Of a stretch of DNA of 64,000 nucleotides, positions 13,732-25,872 are shown in pieces (position 1 is the stretch's first letter; each line of letters begins with the position of its first letter). The notes beneath the pieces are model-generated. The model did not search any database and was not told the origin of the DNA. It saw only the letters and a program-made list of their open reading frames with translations. The stretch comes from Rotaria sordida (taxonomy: Eukaryota; Rotifera; Eurotatoria; Philodinida; Philodinidae). Location of the stretch: positions 62,001-126,000 of the forward strand of contig CAJNOL010000383.1 of assembly GCA_905250125.1 (NCBI GenBank), in the 5' to 3' direction. The translations under genes were made by a program, and so were the position numbers.

Positions 13732-15208
13732 GGAAAAAAACAAACAAGAAAACGAGATAAAATCAATGAGAAGAAAAGTCCTATAGAACATTATACATTT
13801 GATAAGCTTTAAAAGACGAATATACATGCCTTTCGCGGCTATCCTATTGTATGGGATGCTGATCAGAAGTAAGTACATAAACATAATGTCTTTTCTACAA
13901 CTGTTATTATCTGCAACTTAGGGCAGAAAGCCGGTGTCTAACTCAAAGTTCTTTCGTTTAATCGTTTGAACTCCCTATACACATTAATTAATCGCATGCT
14001 AACCACAAGACTCGGTGTATATCAGAACGAACTCGGCATGCTATTAGACGGATGATTTGAGGTAAGGAGTCGTTGATGACTTCCGAAGGTTATTTCATGA
14101 CCCTAATACTGAAGCTCAAGTACTGTACTTAGAGGACACGCATCGAACAACATAGTCATAATGGTTCTCTGGCTTTAAATACAATCGCTTATCTATAATA
14201 CCGCATATAGCATCGGTTTTGGTGTATCACTGTTCTTAGTCTACTACTAAAATTCCTTATCTCTGCCACTATTTGTAAATACTTCGTCTAAGATAAATAT
14301 AAATTATATTGAAAGAAATCTATCGATAATATGTATTTAATATTAAGAGAAAAATTAAGCTCGTACGAATTCATAATTTTTATTTTCTATTTGTTAAATA
14401 TAAATTAAGAAAAATATTTCGTGCGTAAATACTAAACGTATATGAAAAAAATATTTACAATTATCAAATATCATTTAATATTATAAAATGAAATAATTGA
14501 AATTTGTAGAATTTCTTGCGAAAAAAAAAGTGATAAAGACTTCATTATTACTAACATATAGACTCACTCTCATATTCCTATATGATATCTCAAAGAAAAA
14601 TTGTTCAACTACTAAATGATTAATATGAAACTCTCATAATATCATTCACTAATTAGAAACGTTGTAATTAAAAGAAAAATGATGAATATAATCGTTCATT
14701 TTCTTTTCATTACTTGTTGATTGTATTAAATACCTTATATAGTCAAACGACAAAATGTTGTTGTTGTTATTGTATGGTGAGAAAGCCAAAGAACGACTAT
14801 TTTAGTGTATCTTCCTATCGTTATCGTCAAGAAGAAAAAGAGAAAAACAGCCTATCTTAAATACATCGTTTGTACCATGTACATATATAGTTCTTTTTCT
14901 CGTTTGGTAAAAGCATACTGATGATCTAATGTAGCATACAACAAATCGAGTGTTATCAATAACGGAGGAGGTTTTTCTTTTTCTATTCTAAGCAAATATG
15001 TTGTTTCTGCAACTCATCATTGTCATAAACAACAACAACAAGGCGTTATTGCGGCCATTTATTCGATAGAAGAAAAAACAAAAAAAAAGGTCTTTGTAAT
15101 AATCCATGACCTTGAGAATCATTGTATTTATGAAATAAATAAAAAAAATCGTTCCAGAAAAAGAAAAAAGAAAAAAGAAAAAAATATAATAAATTTTTTA
15201 TTTCTTTA
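13732..15208. other. Intergenic, no supported gene
   Basis: This is the gap between paramyosin (start side) and the 3' end of the next minus-strand gene. It is AT-rich, with a slightly GC-richer patch at about 13820-14230, but has no ORF with splice structure and no clear repeat. Confidence 0.4.
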
Positions 15209-18050
15209 TTAGTCAACATCAAAAGCTGGATAATAATTTTCTGCTTCGTTTTCATTTGTATTGTTATCATGATCGACAGGCTCATTAGAACCTTGAACAT
15301 CATTATTGTCGGATAAATCAGTTGATCCTTGAAGTGATACAGCTTCATAATAAGATTCAGGTGTTTCATCTTCTTTTGATTTAATCAGTTTCTGTTTATT
15401 AGTTTTATTCTGAATAATATACGATGTAAAAGTAAGGATATAAAAAAAGTCGATGCCTATCTCTGTTCAATAGAAGATTACTAAAAAAAAATTGTTTTTC
15501 TACGAATATATAGCATATTTTCTTCTCTTTCAAATTATATATAATCTATTTTTAAAATAGATTTATAAACGAAATGATGCAATAGCAAAAAGAGAAGTAG
15601 TCGTTAAAAAAAATCTGCATGTTTTTCTCTAGAAGAACGAGATAAAATATCGATCCTAATATATCTCGCCAATAAATATGTTCTGAGAAAAGAATTCTTT
15701 TATCATCCGATAGGGAATGTTCTTTCTCTGTCAAACCATATATGATTTCTATTTGTCACATGATCATAAAACGAGACAAGAAACAAAAAAAGATACTCTC
15801 ACGCAATAAATTTTTCAATTTATAAATGAATTCTTCAAAGATATCATGTAGACAACAGTTAATAGTAATTAACTGTCGTTATTTTTTAGAAGATACTTTT
15901 TACAAATTCATGAAAATCGAAATAGCTACTGTTTTACAAAATGTTTTTTTGACTAGTTCATATAAAAATTGCAAATTTATCAGGCGAATATTTCTCTTTT
16001 TGTACTCGTCTCATTACATTTATGAATATATGACAAATATAAACTGTACAATGTTCGAAAGAATAAAACGTTTCCCATTGACTGGTACAAAAAGAAACTA
16101 TTCATTTCGAAACGTATTTATCAACAAAGAAATATAAGGATCGATATTTTGTAGCATTTTGTCTAAATCTTACCAAAATTGTGGGCTTATTTTCAAAGGC
16201 TACTTTTCTTTTCTATTGCGTTATTTTGTTTGTGTTATTAAAAAAATATACAATTCGAAAGAGAAGAAAAAAATTAATATATTTTCATAGAAAAAGTTTT
16301 CTTTCAGTAGTCTTCTATCGAAAAAGAAATAGAGATCGACTTTTTTTGTGCCATTACTTTAACATTGAATGTTTATAAAAAAAAAAAAATATTTTTCATT
16401 ATTTATTTTAAATTTACCTTGCGAGGTGTTGCAGAAGGACTATCACTAGCATCAGATCGTAATTGTCGACCTGACAAAGTTGAATTTGTATTTGTTAAAG
16501 TATGTGTTATTTGTTGAATGTTTTTTTGATGTTTGATGACAGCTGGTTTTTTCCTTGATGGACCAGATTCTGATATACTATCATAAACAAGTGTAGCGCC
16601 TCCACCAATTAATTGTTTAACGACAGATTTGGTTGGAAGTGGTGGATAAGAATATTTTGGATAACTAATAGGTGGACTTATTTTGTTTCGTTGAATACGA
16701 CTATTATTTATTGGCATTCGATTATTTAATTCTTCAGTACTAGCTGATCTTGAATTTAAAGTTGTTATTTCAGCTAATTAAATATATTATTTTAGAAATA
16801 AGAAAAAAAAAATTTTTTTCTTTTTTTTTTCTTTATTTTACTTGTTTGACGAATAGGTAACATTGGACGTGGTTGTTGATTTAAACGTTCACGAGAATCA
16901 GCAGCTTCTCTTTGATAATTTAGACTAGCTACCTATTGGAGATGGATAGATAGATAGAAATATTATTTAATATTTTATTGTTGTCATTTACTCGACGGAT
17001 GTTTGAAGAATTATCAAGTGGAAATTGTCTACGATTTCTAGGACTAGCAGGCAGTGTATCATTAACCTTCATTCGATCAAAATTTTGTCTTATTTGTTTA
17101 ACAAGTGGAATAATTGGTCGATCATTAACAGTTTCATTCGATACTTGTGACGACAAATATGAGTTAAACTTCATGAAGGAGAAAAAAAAAACAATTATAA
17201 GAATGGTACTAAAAAATTTTATTTACTCCATTCGTATTTGAATTGGATCCTTGAAAGACAATATTAGTTGTATGTCGTCGTATAATATCACGTTTCTTTA
17301 ATAAAAATAAAATACGTTATCAAGAAAAATTTATGAAGATTCTTCAAAAAAAATTTACTTGACGATCAGGACCAACTGTACCATTAAGTAGTTGAGGTAA
17401 ACGTACTTCCCATTTTGATTTAGGTGTATTTGAAATTACTTGTGATTGATAAATAGGTGTATTTGAAATTATTTGTGGTTCATAAATAGGTGTATTTGAA
17501 ATTACTTGTGATTGATAAGTAGGTATATTTGAAATTACTTGTGATTGATAAGTAGGTATATTTGTAATTACTTGTGATTGATAAGTAGGTGTATTTGAAA
17601 TTATTTGTGATTCATAAATAGGTGTATTCGAAATTACTTGTGATTGATAAGTAGATGTATAAGATCTTCCAACTATATAACTAAATAAATTAAACATTAC
17701 TGAAAAGATTTAATTGATTTTACTCGTAGGTCTTTCAATCGATGGTTGTCGACCAAAATATGATGGTGTTATTGGAACTGATGTTTGATATGCATCATCA
17801 GATTGTAAAGAACGAAGACTTGTGTCATAAAGTATTTTCCAATCTTTCAAAAAAAATAAAAGAAACCAATAATTTTTAAAAATTCTATTTATTTAATTAA
17901 GTTACTCTGAAGTAAACTCGATGTACGATCATTTCCAGTATTATCTTGTTCATAACTATTATTTGAAGTCTTGTTTTTTGAAGGTGCAGTAGGTAATGAT
18001 AAAACTGGTAAATCATCTTCATAATGGTCGTCATTATAATCGTAATCCAT
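15209..18050 (-). CDS. Unrecognised low-complexity protein with a decapeptide tandem repeat (8 exons, 490 aa)
   Basis: Exons in coding order: 18050-17906, 17843-17724, 17672-17359, 17295-17227, 17168-16992, 16932-16842, 16773-16418, 15409-15209. All junctions are GT-AG and phase closes (1473 nt). The start MDYDYNDDHYEDD is acidic. Residues about 90-170 are a tandem array of a ten-residue unit close to YQSQVISNTP (I/T, Y/E and Q/P variants). The rest is rich in S, N, P, R and Q, and the C-terminus is acidic (ends YYPAFDVD). There are no catalytic motifs, signal peptide or membrane segment. It is probably a largely disordered intracellular protein; I do not recognise a family. The last intron (15410-16417) is about 1 kb and empty. 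Confidence 0.7.
17431..17660. repeat. 30-bp coding minisatellite
   Basis: There are about eight head-to-tail copies of a 30-bp unit (plus-strand core GGTGTATTTGAAATTACTTG, then TGATTGATAA). They encode the decapeptide repeat of the minus-strand gene. Copies differ by a few substitutions, most of them conservative for the peptide. Confidence 0.9.
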
Positions 18051-19221
18051 TGAAAATAGTTTTCTATTTGAAGCTTCCTTTGTTGTTGATACTAGACGAA
18101 ACTCAATGTATGTCGATAAAATTCTCCGTCTTTTAGTAAAAAAGAATCATGAGATATTAGATATAGAAAGTGTAACTATCTCCTCGTGGCAAGATAAAGA
18201 TAAAAATATGACTTGAATCTTATTCTTCGGTAAACAAATGTGCATACAATATGAAATGTTGTAGAACAAACATAGAAATTAGAATGTGAAACAAACCGAA
18301 CTTCGTCATTTTAAGTTCGATGTAAAAAGTAATGCAAAAACCTATATTCTTGATATTATTTTAGTTAAATTTAATATCGAGCCTAAACAACGCGAAGTTT
18401 CACAATGAATTTTTCGATTTATAATTAAATAAGAATTTTGTATTCATATGATTTATTTATTTTTAATAGCAACATTTTACAGAAAGATATAAGAAGTGGA
18501 AACGACGATTATTTCATAGTGGAATTCTATAAGATTTCAGGAGACGTCATCTATACAAATGAGTTCTTGTTGATCTGCAAACTTGTATCCAAATTATGTT
18601 CCGTATTAACTCAAAACGAGAATAAGAAATATCTTGAAATCCAATTAGTAGTGCCATTTTTTTTTTGTTCCGTTCTTAAGAACGAGAGTGTGAAAAGGAT
18701 TCATGTTCCTGAAAACGGAATCGCATTTCAAAATACGTTTTCTGTATTGCTCAAAGTTGTGAAACTTTTAAATAATTGTTATCACAAGTGTAAGGAACTG
18801 CTTTGTTTTCTTACTAACACTTACGTACTTTGCATGCCTTTTTCTTTTTTTTTCTTCGGTGATCACGCTTCGAAAGCGAAAAAACCGTTTCTTGGATGCT
18901 CTTCCGATACATCTCAAACTATGAGATAGCTCATCTAAACATGTACAAATCCAAAAACATATTGATTTTGGGATATAGCCTTTAGTCTCTAAAAGAAGAA
19001 ACTCATCTAAGATACATTTTTAAGTAAATCTTTATAGATTATGTATGGGTTAATTTTTTCTGATAGAAAAGAAAGGGTTCTTTAAGAGAAAGTCAGACTA
19101 ATTGTTTAATAAAAGGAATTTAAAACAGAACTCCGAGAAAAATGAATATTTTGACTTTCTGTAACATGGTTTACCATCAAGAAATAATTTATTAATATAA
19201 ATACATATTTTTATTGTTTTA
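18051..19221. other. Intergenic, no supported gene
   Basis: A 163-codon open frame at 18438-18929 (+) has no recognisable motif and no splice support. I leave it uncalled. Confidence 0.4.
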
Positions 19222-20150
19222 GAATGTCCAAATAATGTATTGGTTAAGAAAGCTGCTGAACTTGCTATGCATTTCAAATGATACAAGTTAAATCATTTAT
19301 TAACTTTATCTTTAAAGCAAGAATGTGCAACTAGGTAGAACTCCATCCACAACATGCTAAATTCTATTGATGTGAACTTTAAACGAATTAAAAATATTCT
19401 TCTGGAAAGAAAAGGTTATTCGAGTTATTTAAATAAAACTGATCAGATGTAGTTAAAGAGTGTTAGTGACATCTTTTCTTTTTTTAAGAACGCTAGCGAC
19501 CAGAACTATCTTCGAATCAAGAACCTAGACTACAAATTGGTTTTAACCTGCATTAATAAATTGAAATCCTATTGCAATGTTAAAATTGATGAATTACCAG
19601 TAATTAAAGATTTCACAAAAAAACCTATATTCGCATAAATGAAAGAAAAGGTTTGACTTACTCAGCTTCACGATATAGCAACATTTCTTTATCCTGAAAC
19701 AAAAACTTTATTAGTAAGTCTTATACAAAAAAACATTATATAATTTCACTCATTTGTTGGTTATATGAATTTCATTTAATTATATCATCAAAAACAGGGA
19801 AATGATGCCCACAAAGCTACAAGGAATATAATGAAAACAAACAACATAATTGAAGAGGATGAAACTGCAAAATAAATTTCCTCAAAATTTGTCACTGCTA
19901 GTATACCAAGACAAGCATCGAAAAAAAAATAAGAAAAAAAAGGAGATAATTTTTCACAACATGATGTAATGACAGAATTCGCTCAAGAAAGTCAACCTAA
20001 ATCTAATGATAAAGAATATGGTGACAAAATTGATCGTTATATTATATCAAAATCAATTGTTAATAATGAAGAATCTGTATTTAGCTGTTAGAATAAATGG
20101 GCTGTCATATATGCAAAACTTAGTATTCTAACTGCGTATATAACTTAATC
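19222..20150 (+). pseudogene. hAT-family transposase remnant
   Basis: One frame running 19321-19740 reads like a hAT transposase core: a CATR-stop-NSIHNML segment (family consensus TRWNSTYDML), then a segment before LHDIATFLYPETKTL, which matches the conserved L-x-x-IA-x-x-L-x-P-x-T/x-K region. In-frame stops fall at 19336 (in place of the conserved Trp), after DQM, after PIFA and after KEKV. From about 19977 a second piece, shifted in frame, resembles the C-terminal dimerisation region (EYGDKIDRYI, then NKWAVIYAKLSILTAYI). No terminal inverted repeats were found. It is non-functional. Confidence 0.6.
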
Positions 20151-22108
20151 TTTGTTTTTATATTATGATTGAAGAGTATCGTTTCATATTTTAATCATTG
20201 TATTATTGAGAAGATGCTCATTTTTTCTTGTTAATATTACATTCTTTAAGTACATTCATTGTGGAATAAGATTTTATGCTCTGACACTTTTTAAGAAACT
20301 CAATATATTCCTCTATTCTTACGTGTTTTTTATATAGTTTTTCTAAATTGTCAATAACAGCTGTAATTCTCTCTTCGTAGAGGATTTTAAATTTATTTTT
20401 GTGGAAGAAGATCATAATTGTTAGTCATTAGTAACGTCACAAAAAGGAAAAAAGAATATTCTACAGTAGCTAGAAAGAGATTTTCAGTGCTAACTAACAA
20501 TTATGACCCTCCTCAACAAAAATGAATGCTAGAATTCTGTATACATCTTAGTCAATGAATTTTTCCTAAAAAAAAGTTAACTTCATCAGACTCTTAAGGT
20601 GATTTCAACGCCACACTTTATAAGGACACGATAGCGAAGACGTTTCCTAGTCGACTAACTTTCAGGAATAAATTGAATGATGTCATATCCGAGTACTTTT
20701 TTGATCGGATAAACTATGACAAGTTCATTTTTCTATGCAGGTTCACATGTATACGAGAGAACCTACCGGTTGACATCTTTCAATCTCAATTGTCGGATGC
20801 AGTCATTGTTAACGTGTTGTGTTCTTTATGGATTCATCAGCTGGAAAAAATTCTATTTGGCATTTTTCAATTTGATCAAAGGACTCGACAGGCAAAATCT
20901 TTGTGCATGCCAAAGAAAATGCCATTCTTTCATATAAAATACGTCTCAGAACAGGTGAATAAGAAGCGATGTACAAATGGATGGTGTTGGCAGAATGTGA
21001 AAAACATTCCATTATGTTGGCAATAAAAAATAATGAAGTTAAGACTCTTCATTGACTATTGCTTTTAAACTTTTGCAGAATTCAATTTCATTTACTTATT
21101 TCAGAAAAAATCTGCCACACCATCAATAAAGAAATATTTTTAAAGAGAGAACAGGCGTGTTTCACTCGTTCGATACTCAGTTAATAGAAATACATTTGCA
21201 CGAATTCCCTAGTGAGCATAACTGAGCATCGTGAACATAGAAAAGAACTTTTCTTACCTGGACATATACCAATCGTTATATGTATTGTGAGTAACTGATT
21301 TTCAAGTTTTCACTCTCTAATTATGAAATAGTCACATTCGAAAGTCGTAAAACATGTTCATTCACTCCCAAAATATTCACTAGAGTCTATTCGACTGTGA
21401 GTAAGAAGAATCACATTGTGTGAGTATCACGAATAGAAGTTCAGTCTTGTACAGATGCTCGATAATGTTGCGCAAACGGAACGTCATATATTCAAATTCT
21501 CGCTGACATTCATAGTGATAATCATGAAGATTGATTGTGAGCTAATTTCAAAGTACATTGGATTGTCCTTGGATACTTTTCTATTTTGCTTCAATAGACG
21601 TTCTGATTCATATCTGCCTTATCTGTAACATGAGAATAAAATTACAAAGACACATAATAATTCAACTACTTTCTTTCTCCATCATTATGGCACATTTCAT
21701 AGGGCAATATGGCATCATTGATTTTTACATTAAAGTTCAGATGTTAGGATAGTAGTGTACTAGACAGATTGACGCTGTTTCATTCTTTCAATAACACTAG
21801 CTCAAATCTATCTCACATTTTTTTTGACATCCGAATGGTTTTACAAAATAATAACTTTCTGTCTAGTGCAAAAGTTTTGTACTTTATCATTTTTCAAGTC
21901 TAATTAGGTGTAGATGCACAAGTGGTTGGATTAAATAGTTACACACCAACCGCCACACCTACATCTAGGAAACTACGGATTTCACTGTTCTCCTCTTCCT
22001 CTCTACTTATATATATTGGATTAATCTATGTAGTCAAAGATCTTCGAATGTGTCTCAGGATAATCATCCATTCTTAATTAATTTTCATTATTCTAATATC
22101 TTTTGCTG
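20151..22108. other. Intergenic, no supported gene
   Basis: Overlapping open frames on both strands at 20673-21026 are slightly GC-richer than the surroundings but carry no recognisable motif. A short imperfect hairpin sits at about 21907-21970 (AGGTGTAGATG and TGGTTGG against CCAACC and CACACCTACATCT-like). Confidence 0.35.
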
Positions 22109-22393
22109 ATGGATTCTTTTAGAAGAATTACAAATTCAAAATATTACAGTTTTCTGGTGATGGAACGTCTGGATAATATCTATGAACGTAGTAAACGTAT
22201 TGAAGAACTGCGTAGTCACGCGCTTGTATTAATGTACACTGATGGTCGACGATGCATTGATTTTGATGCGATTGCGGTCAAGCATGTTGGCGACTTACGA
22301 GTTGAACTCGACGATCTGATGCGTACGCGCAGTGTCAGTATCAAACGATGTTATTCGCAGAGAGCAACAGCAGACAATCAGTCTATTTCATAG
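22109..22393 (+). CDS. Unrecognised small ORF with atypical base composition (94 codons)
   Basis: The open frame starts at the ATG at 22109, with a second ATG at 22160 (MERLDNIYERSKRIEEL). The product is charged and probably helical, with no membrane segment. From 22160 on it is clearly GC-richer than its surroundings and uses CpG codons (GCG, CGC, CGA, ACG) that the neighbouring genes avoid. It may be an exon of a gene I cannot complete, part of a transposon protein, or a recent arrival. I do not recognise it. Confidence 0.3.
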   Translation: MDSFRRITNSKYYSFLVMERLDNIYERSKRIEELRSHALVLMYTDGRRCIDFDAIAVKHVGDLRVELDDLMRTRSVSIKRCYSQRATADNQSIS

Positions 22394-24087
22394 ATTGAAA
22401 AGATATGGTCTACAAGCGTAAAATTAATAAAAAATAGTCTATCCATGTAATAGATCTCTTATCCATCATTTGAGCCATATTTGTATTGCGTTTCTTATTT
22501 TGATTGACTAAAAAAAGTCAAAATAAAATAGTGATTCTAGACAGTGTGAATATTTTCTGATTACTTTGTTTCACTCTCCAAAGTAGGTTCTATTAGTCAA
22601 CAGACTATTTTCGACAACAATAATCAGCTGATCGGTAGTAATAGTACAAATAGTTACAACAGTCATATGACCTATTGTCGAACGAGAGATATATGTCTCG
22701 TCAATTAGACAAAGTCGAATTTCCATCAAGCAAATTAAAATTAGCGTGTCTAAATTCGATGTGAACCTCGTACATTCAAACATGAAATTTAGGTATCTCC
22801 AAGCAATGTACAATTTCTTTTTTGAAGATTATGGCATCTCTGTGAACAAATGTTCAAAACAAGCTCCTTCAGGAAATCACCAGTTTCGGACTGTTGATTA
22901 CGTTTTAAAACTCTCCTCAAGATATGTTTCTTTATAGAGTTGCGATGATTTGGGTCTAAGTATGAAAAAGATGTAGGCTTGAAGAATAGATTTTGAGAGA
23001 AAAACTGTACTTAGTGAGACTCCATGTGACAATTTTCGATTTGTCATACAGTGTCATGCGTTAAATAATTGTCTTCTTGGTCTATTGAGCAAAGTTAGAG
23101 AAAGAAATCAGGATGATTGTCACGGAGAAAATTTATTTTTCCTCTATAAAACATCATTTAATTGACAAAAAGCAAATCGAATATTCTTCTTGACATCTAT
23201 ATGGAATATACCGAATGACAGAATATTGAAAATAGTGGTTGTTTTCTGCATTCACAGCCAATTTATAGTTGATGCTCTTTCCATCCCATCATCAATTCAT
23301 CGTATTTTATTCGATCGTTTCAAATAATTTCGTATGCCTTCATTTGGTCTCTTCGAAAGGACGCTCTAATGCCAACGTTATTCGTGAGTTAAATCTTCTT
23401 GAGTAACAGAGGCCGAAGAAAATATTTTATTACCTAACGATTGATTTTTGTATTGCTATTAAGTATGAAGTAAAAATCTTGATTTGATTTTTTCTGTATT
23501 GTATTGGATCGTTGGTATTCCTCAAGTTTTCACTAATGAAATGATCTGTACATTTATCTAATGTTAAGGAAGATGTTGTCATACTGTGTTTTTGAGCAGA
23601 AAGAAAGTTTGTGTTATGCTATAGAAACAAGCTAAATTGAAATTTATTACATAATTTTAGAATAGATTACACAGATAATTGATTCATTGAAGATTTGCAT
23701 CCTACACTAATGAAATGTCTGTATATCATGAGAATTCTAGTTCTTTGTATTAAATAAGCGATACGATAGTTATGCTCATTAATATAATGCAACGAAAATA
23801 CTAGCAATAGTGTCATCATTATCTTCATGGCTGACATGATTGGATAGAACGCATATTGTCAAAGGACGAGCTTCAACAGGTACGAATCCATTAGCTTGCC
23901 ACAACAAAACTAATGATTAGAGGCATAAGACAAGGCATTGATCAGCAGTGATGACTGAACTTATTGTTATTTTTTGCATCTGTCATCAGTGGCAACAGTA
24001 GCTGAAAATTTATTTCATTGGCACATAAGTTCTGAGTGTTTTTTTTAGTTCAACAAGAACTCTATTTTTCAACAAAGATATGCAACA
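22394..24087. other. Intergenic, no supported gene
   Basis: AT-rich DNA with only short chance ORFs. I see no clear repeat. Confidence 0.4.
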
Positions 24088-24420
24088 TCAATCAACTATA
24101 TAATTGTCATTGTTTTCGACAACCTTAGCCCATCTTGCTGGCAATAGTTCAATTCCACGTTTGTAAAAACTAACCGATTGTAATTCGAAAAAGGCAGTGA
24201 AGTCAGACTTTAGCTCATCGAAGTCTTCATAGTGTTTGTTGCACAGATGGTGATGAAGGGATCGAAACAGATGACAGTCGGATGGCGGAAGGTCCGGTAT
24301 CCAAGGCTGGTGTGCAAGAACTTCCCATCCAAACTGTTCGATTTTTTGCTGAGTCAACTTTTCTACATGAGATCGACTGTTGTCATGGAGAAGGATGACG
24401 CCTTTTTGTAAAGAAATTCT
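24088..24420 (-). pseudogene. Mariner-family transposase, C-terminal fragment
   Basis: Read on the minus strand from about 24412, the frame gives a HDNSRSH motif (family HDNARPH, second catalytic Asp), then GWEVLAHQPWIPDLPPSDCHLF (family consensus around PYSPDLAPSDYHLF, third catalytic Asp), then a RGIELLPARWAKVV-type end as in mariner/SETMAR proteins. The first catalytic Asp and the DNA-binding half are absent, and similarity stops abruptly near 24420. No terminal inverted repeats were seen close by. It is a dead 5'-truncated copy. Confidence 0.85.
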
Positions 24421-24905
24421 TACATTGTACGATCGTGTAAGAAATGAGATTTGATTAATATTAGCTGTTCGACTTGAAGATCAAGGTATTATTTGAATTT
24501 TCTCGAATAATTATTTCTTTTCTTCTTTATGTAATAATGTATTCGAATAAAGTGGCTAAGAAGCACCGTGATTAGATATGAGCAATATGATCTCGGTTTC
24601 GTCGCGAACAGAATCAATTTTTTCTCTTGACTGGGGCTGAGATCGGGACCGACTTTGTTTTGACCGGGATCAATTTTTTTTACATATGATGGACCGAGAG
24701 CGACACCAGGCCATTTTTGACAGGGGTCGTAACCAAAATTGGTTGGTCCCGCTCATCACTAATTGTGATCCAGAAGTGTTAAACTTCAGCAAAATTCTTT
24801 TTGTTTTCATCTAATAGAGTTCATCGAGTTGTATAGAAAAAAATCACATTTTCACTATTTCAAAATTCTTTTTTTTCATGAAAACAAATTGTGAACACTG
24901 TTACA

Positions 24906-25256
24906 CACTAATGTCCGCTTCAAAATAAAAGACAGGTTGCCATTTTTCGAATAGCTTTTGATAGGAACCAGATAGAGAGCTACGGTTTTCACCATCCTAA
25001 AGAGCATGATCCAGACGATCGAACTCATTCCTAAACTAGAAATATGTAATGGAAACTATGAGAATGACAAAGTTTGGGAAACGTCCAATTAGTTAACAGT
25101 ACCTTTATATGATGCTGACCCCTTGGTTTTTATATGGAACTGGTGCCCAGTTCTTGGTCTTTAGAATGGTGAAAAGCGTAGCTCTCTGTCTTGTCCCTAT
25201 CAAAAGTTATTCGACAAATGGGAACCTGCCTTTTATTTTGAAACGGACATTAGCGT
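24906..25256. mobile_element. Small foldback (MITE-like) element about 350 bp
   Basis: CACTAATGTCCGCTTCAAAA at the left end pairs with TTTTGAAACGGACATTAGCG at the right end. Pairing continues inward with mismatches through AAAAGACAGGT/CCTGCCTTTT and GAGAGCTACG/CGTAGCTCTC. There is no coding capacity. The next 600 bp up to the following gene hold nothing I can name. Confidence 0.75.
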
Positions 25257-25872
25257 CTAATTGAGGTGGTACGCGAGAAAAACGCTCGGTAGCGAATCAA
25301 ATATTTAGCAAATTTTGTTTTGTTTCACTCGCCATTGTAGGCTTCATTTTCATGGTGATACCCTGATGGTGATTTGTGGCGCTACTATTTAATCTTTTCA
25401 AGAAGTTACCGTTGAACACTAGAATAGATGTTCCATAGCGAATCGTTTTGTTTATGTGAGTATCATTGAGACTCTAGTAGTCTTTGCAAACTATGTAGAG
25501 GATGCTAGGCAACGTACAGTTAATAGTGACACACTTTTTATTTCTGTTATTTTCGTCTGTCTATGTAAAATAACGAGCAATTTTTGTAGTTATAATATTC
25601 ATTGCGTTGTTTTTTTCTTTTTCTGTTTTTTCTTATGATTCTATTGGTAATGTAGGAAAACTAATCAGTGTCTTTGTTTGTCATTGCATCAGTATGCATC
25701 ATTCTCATTGTATTTTGAAAAATAATAACACGATCCCACTCTTTACGTCAACGGCTCGATATAGTTTGAGTCAGTCTCTTGATTTGTAGCTTCACAAGTC
25801 AATGGGTCACGCTCGGTAGACGTTAGAAAACGTACCGGGCGTATACACACCGAATGTGACACATTAACCACG

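Noticed and set aside
18438..18929. 163-codon open frame on the plus strand
   Set aside because: No motif, no splice or poly(A) support, and a composition like the intergenic DNA; may be chance.
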